Positions 6,825 through 11,511 of a DNA stretch of 11,511 bases are shown piece after piece (within the stretch, counting starts at the first letter, position 1; each line of letters begins with the position of its first letter). Where the stretch lies: positions 1 through 11,511 of the forward strand of contig JAOZQV010000088.1 in assembly GCA_029932035.1 (NCBI GenBank), read 5' to 3'. A program made the position numbers and the translations under genes. The notes under the pieces are model-generated. The model did no database searches. It had not been told where the DNA came from and saw only the letters and a list, made by a program, of their open reading frames with translations. This stretch comes from Deltaproteobacteria bacterium (GTDB lineage Bacteria > Desulfobacterota > DSM-4660 > Desulfatiglandales > Desulfatiglandaceae).

Positions 6825-7979
6825 TCATTTCTTAGATTCAAAAATAAATTTTGATATTATCTCTTTCATGATTTCCTGGGTGCCCCCTCCGATCGAGAGA
6901 ATGCGATTGTCCCGGTATAGCCTCTCCACGAGATATTCCCGCATATAGCCGAAGCCGCCATGGATCTGGACTGCGTCGTAGGTCGCCCTGTCGCTGACCG
7001 TGCATGCGAAGTTCTTTGCCATGGAGATTTCCTTTACCTGATTTTTCCCGGCATCCATTTTGGCAGCGACCCTGTAAGTAAATTCCCGGCTGGCCTCTAC
7101 CAGTGTGGCCATATCCGCCAATTTGTGGCGTGTGACCTGAAAACCGGAAAGGGGCCGGCTAAAGGCTTCTCTCTCCTGAGCGTATTTTAGGGATTCTTCC
7201 AAGGCTAACTGGGCGGTCATGTTGGCCATGACAGAGAGCTGTAAACGCTCATTTTGAAAATTTTCCATAATTCCATAAAAACCCTGTCCCTCTTCGCCGA
7301 GCAGGTTTTTGGCGGGCACCAGGCAATCGTCAAAAAAAATCTGGGCGGTATCAGATGCCCACCAGCCCATTTTTTTTAGCTTTTCAGAAACAGAATAGCC
7401 AGGAGTGTCCGATTCCATAACAAGGAGACTGACTCCGCCGGATCCTTCACCACCGGTTCGGGCGGCGCAGGTCAACAGGTTCGCTCTCGCCCCGCTGGTG
7501 ATGAACATCTTACTACCATTTACCACGTAATGACCATTTTTTTTGACCGCCCTTGTTTGGATATTGGCCACGTCTGAACCGGCGTTAGGTTCTGTGATGC
7601 CAAGGGCCGCAATCTTCTCCCCCCTAAGCACGGGCGGGATAAACCTTGATTTTTGCTCCTCAGTTCCCAAAGCGAGGATAGGTGGAATACCTATGTCGAG
7701 AGAACCCAGGCCCGCGGCCACTCCAGCGGATCCGCATCTCATCAATTCTTCGGTCGCGGCTATCTTGACAAAGGTGTCCCCGGCCGAGCCGCCATAGGAC
7801 TCTGGATAACCGATGCCCAAGATGCCCGCATCTCCTGCCTTGGCATAGAGTTCAAGGGGGAATTCGCCCTGTTCTTCCCAGTCATCCACAAAAGGGCGTA
7901 TTTCCCGCTCAACGAATTTCCGGACGGTTTGTCGGACCATACTGTGTATTTCACCAAAATATTCCTGAAATCCGTCCAT
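6825..7979 (-). CDS. Acyl-CoA dehydrogenase (FAD-dependent, long-chain/isovaleryl type active site)
   Basis: This enzyme catalyses the first oxidation of beta-oxidation, passing electrons from FAD to electron-transfer flavoprotein. It has 384 residues, standard length. The all-helical N-domain includes GYPESYGGSAGD (57-68), the FAD-contact strand ALGITEPNAGSDVA (125-138) and TSGARA (161-166). The C-domain carries YAQEREAFSRPLSGFQVTRHKLADM (266-290) and IHGGFGYMREYLVERLYRD (339-357). The residue matching the catalytic Glu376 of medium-chain enzymes is Gly365 (in GGGT). A glutamate, Glu244 in NERLQLS, occupies the helix-G position used by long-chain and isovaleryl-CoA dehydrogenases, so the enzyme should be active with that alternative base. 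It starts 12 bases after the MaoC-SCP2 gene, with an AAAGGGG ribosome binding site. Chain length is not assignable from sequence alone. Confidence 0.94.
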   Translation of the reverse strand: MDGFQEYFGEIHSMVRQTVRKFVEREIRPFVDDWEEQGEFPLELYAKAGDAGILGIGYPESYGGSAGDTFVKIAATEELMRCGSAGVAAGLGSLDIGIPPILALGTEEQKSRFIPPVLRGEKIAALGITEPNAGSDVANIQTRAVKKNGHYVVNGSKMFITSGARANLLTCAARTGGEGSGGVSLLVMESDTPGYSVSEKLKKMGWWASDTAQIFFDDCLVPAKNLLGEEGQGFYGIMENFQNERLQLSVMANMTAQLALEESLKYAQEREAFSRPLSGFQVTRHKLADMATLVEASREFTYRVAAKMDAGKNQVKEISMAKNFACTVSDRATYDAVQIHGGFGYMREYLVERLYRDNRILSIGGGTQEIMKEIISKFIFESKK

Positions 7980-7991
7980 GCAATAACCCCT

Positions 7992-8318
7992 TTACAGCGG
8001 GAACAACTGTTCAATCCTTTGCGCTAACATGATATCACCAGTCGCTTTGAGTTGTCCGCTCATAAAGGCCTGCATTCCGTTCGTCTGTTTGTTTACCATG
8101 CTAAGCCATGTTTCAGCAGACATGGTTAATGTAACTGTAGGGGAGTCATTAACCCCCTCCTCTACTTGGCAGGCACCATCTTTGACTATGATACTCCAGT
8201 TGCCGCCGTCATCTCCGGTGATTTCGAACTGGAAAACCACATCCAGACCCTGGGCCGCATTTGCGTTGAAAACCTCCGGCATCTTGTCAAAAACCTCTTT
8301 TGTACCTGTTAAAGCCAT
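7992..8318 (-). CDS. Possible internally initiated stand-alone SCP2 protein
   Basis: Within the MaoC-SCP2 frame, ATG at 8318 begins exactly at the SCP2 domain and would give a 108-residue protein, the normal size of free bacterial SCP2 proteins. A consensus AAGGAGG (8327-8333) lies 8 bases upstream, stronger than the ribosome binding sites of most neighbouring genes. A second, earlier candidate is ATG at 8357 with AGAGGA about 5 bases upstream (121 residues). The linker residues Lys-Lys-Glu-Asp-Glu-Lys are the translation of the ribosome binding site itself, suggesting this was once an intergenic gap that became readable. No protein evidence is available here. Confidence 0.4.
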   Translation of the reverse strand: MALTGTKEVFDKMPEVFNANAAQGLDVVFQFEITGDDGGNWSIIVKDGACQVEEGVNDSPTVTLTMSAETWLSMVNKQTNGMQAFMSGQLKATGDIMLAQRIEQLFPL

Positions 8319-8816
8319 TTTTTCGTCCTCCTTTTTAGCAATTTTTCCTGAGTTCATATTATCCTCTTTGCCAGATAACGGCTGAGGCGCCTCCGGAGGT
8401 GGTATAACAACCGCCTCCCCTTCCGCAATCGATTTTCCATGCTGATTCGTCCAGATGAGCGCCATACGCACCCATTGCTTTTTTTCGATTTTCTCCACGA
8501 CGCGGGCCGTAGCCATAATGGTGTCGCCAAAATAGACGGGGGCCTTGAACCGGCAGGAGATTTCCACCGCGATGGTCCCCAATCCCGGCAGTTTCATCCC
8601 CAGTACCGGTGCGATCAGGCTCTGAGGGAGGGCGCCATGAGCAATTCTCGTCTTAAAAGGGGTCTTTTTTGCAAATTCCTCATTCACATGCATCGGGTTG
8701 AAGTCCCCGCTGATGCCCGCGAAAAGGTAAACATCTGTTTCAGTAATGGTCTTCGTGAAACTGGCCTTCTCGCCAATCTTCAGTTGATGATAACTTTTTC
8801 CCAGCTCAAAGTCCAT
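7992..8816 (-). CDS. MaoC-like (R)-specific enoyl-CoA hydratase fused to an SCP2 sterol-carrier domain
   Basis: The reading frame encodes 274 residues in two parts. Residues 1-140 form a MaoC hotdog domain. FAGISGDFNPMHV (32-44) holds the hydratase-2 catalytic pair Asp38 and His43, followed by AHGALPQSLIAPVLG (59-73) and the IAVEISCRFKAPVYFGDTI strand. After a proline-rich hinge (139-147) and a highly charged linker (148-166), residues 167-274 form a complete SCP2 domain, a hydrophobic-tunnel lipid/acyl-CoA binder (FEITGDDGGNWSI, DSPTVTLTMSAETWLSMV, GQLKATGDIMLAQRI). MaoC and SCP2 domains occur together in eukaryotic peroxisomal multifunctional enzyme 2, so a joint role in beta-oxidation makes sense. 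The start has GAGG 7 bases upstream and lies 18 bases after the preceding gene. The linker contains strong internal start signals, so two products are possible. Confidence 0.85.
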   Translation of the reverse strand: MDFELGKSYHQLKIGEKASFTKTITETDVYLFAGISGDFNPMHVNEEFAKKTPFKTRIAHGALPQSLIAPVLGMKLPGLGTIAVEISCRFKAPVYFGDTIMATARVVEKIEKKQWVRMALIWTNQHGKSIAEGEAVVIPPPEAPQPLSGKEDNMNSGKIAKKEDEKMALTGTKEVFDKMPEVFNANAAQGLDVVFQFEITGDDGGNWSIIVKDGACQVEEGVNDSPTVTLTMSAETWLSMVNKQTNGMQAFMSGQLKATGDIMLAQRIEQLFPL

Positions 8817-8834
8817 TGCCTGACCTCTTCAGCG

Positions 8835-9611
8835 CTATTTACCCGTAAATTTTGGTGCTCTTTTCTGCAGAAATGCCGTCATTCCCTCCACAGCGTCCTG
8901 GGTTGAGATGACCCTGCCCAGGGCATCGCACAAATAGTCTACGGCCTCTTCAAATGGCATGCCGCTCATGGTCCTGAAGGCGTCTTTGCCGATCCGTGTG
9001 CCGATAGGGCTTTTGGATGCCAGTAGTTTCAGGGTGTTCTGAATCTCATCATCTAATGATCCCGGAGCAACCGCGCGGGTTATCAGACCCATAATCTCCG
9101 CCTCAGGGGCAGGTATCTTTCGGCCTGTTAAAACCATATCCAAGGCCTTTTTTCTGAGCACGTTTCGATAAAGAAGTGCTCCGACCATCATGGGAAATAT
9201 CCCCACTTTCACCTCTGGAGTGCAAAAAAAGGTATCATTTCTGGCGATTATGATGTCGCATGAAAGCATCAGCCCGATTCCGCCGGCAAGGCATGGCCCA
9301 TTGACCCGGGCAACAAGCGGTTTTCCGAATTTTGCCATCTCCTTCAGGAGACGGGCATAATTCTTAGTTCCGGACAACCGGTCTTCGCCTTCTTTTACCA
9401 AGGTTATGCCGAGATCCGCGCCGGAGCAAAAGGCCTTTTCACCTGTACCTGTGAGGCAAACAGCCCTAATTTTCTCATCCTGATCCATAGCGGCCAAGTA
9501 GTCCAGAAAAGATATGAGCATCTCCTGGCTTATGGAATTCCTCCGGTCCTCCCGATTGATTGTCAAAAAGGCAACATGATCCTTTAGTTCATAAAGCAGA
9601 TCATTGCTCAT
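8835..9611 (-). CDS. Enoyl-CoA hydratase/isomerase family (crotonase) protein
   Basis: The 258 residues match a single crotonase fold. Oxyanion-hole segments are visible: FCSGADL (61-67) and PCLAGGIGLMLSCDI (106-120). Then come CTPEVKVGIFPMMVG (130-144), LTGRKIPAPEAEIMGLITRAV (161-181) and the C-terminal RAPKF helix. Against the well-known rat hydratase pattern, Glu133 occupies the Glu164 position, but Gly113 replaces Glu144. The product may therefore be an isomerase, thioesterase-like or other crotonase-superfamily enzyme rather than a standard hydratase. This is the first gene of the minus-strand operon. Its ATG has a GGGAG ribosome binding site and is preceded by a strong promoter-like sequence. 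Its pairing with MaoC-SCP2 and acyl-CoA dehydrogenase supports a role in acyl-CoA metabolism. Confidence 0.9.
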   Translation of the reverse strand: MSNDLLYELKDHVAFLTINREDRRNSISQEMLISFLDYLAAMDQDEKIRAVCLTGTGEKAFCSGADLGITLVKEGEDRLSGTKNYARLLKEMAKFGKPLVARVNGPCLAGGIGLMLSCDIIIARNDTFFCTPEVKVGIFPMMVGALLYRNVLRKKALDMVLTGRKIPAPEAEIMGLITRAVAPGSLDDEIQNTLKLLASKSPIGTRIGKDAFRTMSGMPFEEAVDYLCDALGRVISTQDAVEGMTAFLQKRAPKFTGK

Positions 9612-9657
9612 CTTTCTTCTCCCTTTTCAGAAAGGCCCATTTTGGTTTTTACACCGC

Positions 9658-9686
9658 ATTTAATCAGGTGTCTACTGACCTGTCAA
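9658..9686 (-). promoter_or_regulatory. Sigma70-like promoter with inverted-repeat operator, driving the minus-strand operon
   Basis: On the minus strand a perfect TTGACA (9681-9686) is followed after 17 bases by TTAAAT (9658-9663). Transcription would begin near 9651, about 40 bases before the crotonase start codon. The spacer contains an inverted repeat, CAGGT (9665-9669) and ACCTG (9678-9682), separated by 8 bases and overlapping the -35 box. This is the usual position for a repressor site. The regulator is unknown. Confidence 0.6.
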
Positions 9687-9806
9687 TCAATTTGAGGAAA
9701 TTCAGTTAGGGGGTCTGTTTTAGTGTTCGAGAGAAGAGATTAATTAAGTAAGCTAATGAAGAATAGAGGGCGATTTATCAATATCAATTCTTTTGTGATT
9801 TTTCTT

Positions 9807-9836
9807 GCATAACAAAATCAAGTATGGTATGAAACG
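9807..9836 (+). promoter_or_regulatory. Weak promoter candidate for the bactofilin gene
   Basis: TTGCAT (9805-9810) and TATGAA (9828-9833) are 17 bases apart on the plus strand, which would place the transcription start near 9840 and a short leader before the ATG at 9865. Matches to consensus are only 3/6 and 4/6. The rest of the gap between this and the minus-strand operon promoter is AT-rich and I see nothing else in it. Confidence 0.25.
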
Positions 9837-9864
9837 CCAACTGATTAGGCAACATGGCGAAATC

Positions 9865-10263
9865 ATGAAAAAAAGAAAGAATCAGATTGCGGCTTTTTTG
9901 GGTCGAGACACTGAATTTGCAGGAAATCTCTCCTTCAAAGGGATGGTTCGGATTGATGGCCGTTTTGAGGGTGAGATCAATACTGAAGGGACCCTGATAG
10001 TGGGAGAGACCGCCGTGATAGATTCCGACATCCATGCCTCTAAGGTTATTATCAGTGGTGAAATACGTGGTCATATAGTTGCGGGAGAGAGAATTGAGAT
10101 ATTATCTCCCGGCAAGGTTTTTGGAGATATAGAGGCCCCTTCGGTGACCATAAACAGTGGAGTGATTTTTGAGGGAAATTGTCAGACTCAAAGGCGCGAT
10201 GAAAGGGTTAATGACAAGGTGGCATTTCTCCAAAAGACATCCAAGGCAAAAAATGAAGGCTGA
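9865..10263 (+). CDS. Bactofilin (polymer-forming cytoskeletal protein, DUF583/CcmA family)
   Basis: Bactofilins polymerise without nucleotides into filaments that position cell-wall enzymes or chromosome-segregation proteins. The product is 132 residues from the chosen ATG. A short basic head (KKRKNQIAAF) leads into the typical first rung, LGRDTEFAGNLSFKGMVRIDGRFEG (about 12-36). Successive beta-helix turns rich in Gly, Val, Ile and Glu follow (GEIRGHIVAGERIEIL, GKVFGDIEAPSVTINSG), then a charged tail. An in-frame ATG at 9829 would add 12 residues and a TTG at 9805 twenty. The ATG at 9865 is preferred because it leaves the short head usual for the family, although no clear ribosome binding site precedes any of the three. 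Its location next to ATP synthase genes, pointing the same way, resembles the par-bactofilin-atp order of some Desulfobacterota; that comparison is from memory. Confidence 0.88.
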   Translation: MKKRKNQIAAFLGRDTEFAGNLSFKGMVRIDGRFEGEINTEGTLIVGETAVIDSDIHASKVIISGEIRGHIVAGERIEILSPGKVFGDIEAPSVTINSGVIFEGNCQTQRRDERVNDKVAFLQKTSKAKNEG

Positions 10264-10265
10264 CG

Positions 10266-10307
10266 GTCAAAAAATGCTTTGACAAGCGGATTTTTTTTTT
10301 GTAAAAG
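10266..10307 (+). promoter_or_regulatory. Promoter of the ATP synthase operon, overlapping a possible bactofilin terminator
   Basis: TTGACA (10279-10284) is followed after 17 bases by TAAAAG (10302-10307), so transcription would start near 10314, with a leader of about 56 bases before the b' gene. The spacer contains an uninterrupted run of ten T residues (10291-10300). The same TTGACA also forms the right arm of a small hairpin (GTCAAA, 6-base loop, TTTGAC, from 10266), which ends about 7 bases before the T-run. The segment could therefore end bactofilin transcripts as well as start atp transcripts. Confidence 0.5.
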
Positions 10308-10369
10308 GCATCATTCTAAAAAACTTCGCTTTTTCCTGGAAAACAAAGTAATGAAAGGATGTATCTGAT

Positions 10370-10798
10370 ATGCTTAACATTGACGGTACCATGTTCCTCC
10401 AGATCGCAAATTTCCTCGTTCTTCTCTTCATACTGAATCTTATCCTCTTTCGCCCGATTCGCAGGATTTTGGCACAGAGAGAGGATGAGATGAATTCTCG
10501 GCAAAAAACGATCGATGATTTTCAGGGTCAGGCCGAAAAGAATGAAAAGGGCATTGAAGAAGGTATTGTTCAAGCCAGAAAAGCGGGCTATGCCGAAAAG
10601 GAGGCGTTAAGGTCCCACGGTTTGGAAGAGGAAAAGGAGATACTGCAGGAGGCCGGCACAGGGGTAGAACAGAAACTCAATGCTGCAAAGAAAGAGATAG
10701 AGACAAAAATAGCGGCTGCGAGGGAGACTCTTGAAGACCAAATTGCCGGTTTTTCTGATGAATTGGCCCAAAAAATACTGGGAAGGAGCATTCAATGA
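10370..10798 (+). CDS. atpF': ATP synthase F0 subunit b'
   Basis: This is one of two peripheral-stalk subunits anchoring F1 to the membrane. The 142 residues begin with a short periplasmic end and one membrane helix (about 9-27), then RPIRRILAQRE, the conserved junction at the membrane surface. The rest is a long charged helix rich in Ala, Glu, Lys and Gln (about 35-140) that would form the right-handed coiled coil with b. Having both b' and b genes is normal for cyanobacteria, alphaproteobacteria and Desulfobacterota. An AAAGGA ribosome binding site lies 10 bases from the ATG. The stop overlaps the start of atpF in ATGA. Confidence 0.9.
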   Translation: MLNIDGTMFLQIANFLVLLFILNLILFRPIRRILAQREDEMNSRQKTIDDFQGQAEKNEKGIEEGIVQARKAGYAEKEALRSHGLEEEKEILQEAGTGVEQKLNAAKKEIETKIAAARETLEDQIAGFSDELAQKILGRSIQ

Positions 10799-11397
10799 CC
10801 GGTTTTGAGACGGCAAGGGGAAGATCAATACTTATAGCTGCCTGCACCCTGATTATTTCAGTAGCCTTTTGTGGATTGGCCTATGCCAGCGGGGGTGGGG
10901 ATGGAGGACATGGCGGTAGTGTAACAGATCTGCTCTATAGGATTTTGAACTTCGTCCTGATGATGATCATTCTTGTTGTGGTGATAAGAAAGACCACGAT
11001 TAAGGAATTTTTTTCAAACCGGAAGGAAGAGATTCGTAAAAAGTTAGAAGACTTGAAGAGGGATAAGGAGATTGCCGAGAGCCGCTGTAACGAGTTGGAG
11101 AAAAAATTCAAGGAATTCGAACTCCAGGAAAAAGAAATTATCGAACAATTCAAGATCGATGGGGAATTAGAAAAGAAAAAGATTATTGCGGAAGCCAGGG
11201 AGAGGGCAACACAGATTTTAGCTCAAGCTGATCTGACCATAGAGCGTGAAATCCAGGCGGCAAGGAACAGTTTGAGGCAAGATGTGGTTGAGATGGCTGC
11301 CACAAGGGCTGAGGAGATCATTGCAGGGCAGATACAGGACAGCGATCAGGATCATTTAGTCAATGAATTCATAGAAAGCGTGGAGAAACTACATTGA
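10795..11397 (+). CDS. atpF: ATP synthase F0 subunit b
   Basis: This is the second peripheral-stalk subunit, 200 residues. Unlike the textbook b subunit it has an N-terminal hydrophobic segment (about 12-31) ending Ala-Tyr-Ala, which looks like a signal peptide cleaved before Ser32. A glycine/histidine spacer (GGGDGGHGG) and the true membrane anchor (about 46-64, LLYRILNFVLMMIILVVVI) follow. Residues 65-200 are a long charged helix with the conserved NRKEEIRKKLEDLKRDKE entry. The extra N-terminal extension is seen in some related ATP synthases and is inferred to be cleaved or to form an extra membrane helix. AAGGAG sits 6 bases from the ATG, within the end of the b' gene, and the four-base ATGA overlap implies coupled translation. 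Confidence 0.92.
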   Translation: MTGFETARGRSILIAACTLIISVAFCGLAYASGGGDGGHGGSVTDLLYRILNFVLMMIILVVVIRKTTIKEFFSNRKEEIRKKLEDLKRDKEIAESRCNELEKKFKEFELQEKEIIEQFKIDGELEKKKIIAEARERATQILAQADLTIEREIQAARNSLRQDVVEMAATRAEEIIAGQIQDSDQDHLVNEFIESVEKLH

Positions 11398-11511
11398 CCG
11401 GTTCAAGGATTTCCAAAAGATATGCAAAGGCGCTGCTCAGTCTGGGGCAGGAAGACGATAATTATGCGGAATATGGGGAGAACCTCAAGGATTTTGCTGG
11501 ACTCTGTGCGG
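11394..11511 (+). CDS. atpH: ATP synthase F1 subunit delta, N-terminal part (cut by window edge)
   Basis: An open frame running off the right edge encodes TGSRISKRYAKALLSLGQ and then DDNYAEYGENLKDFAGLC, the helical N-terminal domain of the delta/OSCP subunit that binds the top of F1 alpha. The only start that fits is TTG at 11394, overlapping the atpF stop TGA by three bases. GGAG lies about 8 bases upstream. No ATG or GTG occurs in this frame before the conserved SKRYAKAL motif. 39 codons are present; the full family length is about 180 residues. Gene order b', b, delta is the expected one. Confidence 0.88.
   Translation, partial: MTGSRISKRYAKALLSLGQEDDNYAEYGENLKDFAGLCA

Noticed and set aside
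8439..8906. 155-codon plus-strand open frame opposite the MaoC domain
   Set aside because: The opposite strand carries the intact MaoC active-site motif and a tight operon structure; this frame shows no domain.
9805..9864. Longer bactofilin starting at TTG 9805 or ATG 9829
   Set aside because: No ribosome binding site supports either, both overlap the candidate promoter, and the extra residues are not bactofilin-like. The choice remains uncertain.
9784..10074. 96-codon minus-strand open frame overlapping bactofilin
   Set aside because: It is antisense to the bactofilin beta-helix with no recognisable motif or good ribosome binding site.
10795..10900. Lipoprotein signal with Cys26 in AtpF
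   Set aside because: The residues before the cysteine (Val-Ala-Phe) do not fit a lipobox, and Ala-Tyr-Ala before Ser32 fits signal peptidase I better.
1..11511. CRISPR array, tRNA, rRNA, insertion sequence or phage genes
   Set aside because: I saw no regularly spaced repeats, cloverleaf-like segments, transposase motifs or phage structural genes anywhere in the window.

Overview
The window is ordinary bacterial chromosome from an anaerobic-type heterotroph, most likely Desulfobacterota (the former Deltaproteobacteria). Three things point there: paired b' and b subunits of F-type ATP synthase with a bactofilin gene just upstream, a large share of acyl-CoA genes, and protein sequences typical of that group. 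This is an inference from gene content, not a database match. I see no phage, insertion sequence, CRISPR array, tRNA or rRNA.

Layout. (1) 46-2046, minus strand: a two-ATPase ABC-F translation factor with its own sigma70-like promoter. (2) 2047-2308: a divergent control region. It holds the ABC-F promoter, a plus-strand promoter-like element whose spacer carries a near-perfect palindrome, and a stretch of degenerate GTAAGG-type repeats. (3) 2309-4316, plus strand: an acyl-CoA synthetase (AMP-forming) followed by ridA. (4) 4317-4451: convergent intergenic space with a probable terminator hairpin. (5) 9611 down to 4452, minus strand: a seven-gene, tightly packed, partly overlapping operon. In transcription order it encodes an enoyl-CoA hydratase/isomerase family protein, a MaoC hydratase joined to an SCP2 domain, an acyl-CoA dehydrogenase, PurM, a DUF523/TudS-like protein, TatA and a CoA-binding protein. 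A good TTGACA promoter with an inverted repeat in its spacer lies just upstream. (6) 9865-10263, plus strand: a bactofilin. (7) 10370 to the right edge, plus strand: the start of an ATP synthase operon, with b', b and the beginning of delta (atpH, cut by the window).

How the genes fit together. The acyl-CoA synthetase could activate a fatty or aromatic acid. The acyl-CoA dehydrogenase, MaoC hydratase and crotonase-family protein could then carry out early beta-oxidation steps, with the SCP2 domain binding lipid or acyl-CoA. purM, the DUF523 protein and tatA appear to be housekeeping genes sharing the same transcript.

No wholly new system stands out. The points most worth checking are: a strong internal ribosome binding site that could release a free SCP2 protein from the MaoC-SCP2 gene; two operator-like palindromes placed inside promoter spacers; a crotonase-family protein lacking one of the two hydratase glutamates; and a 10-bp tandem repeat at the 3' end of the CoA-binding gene that can change its C-terminus by slippage.
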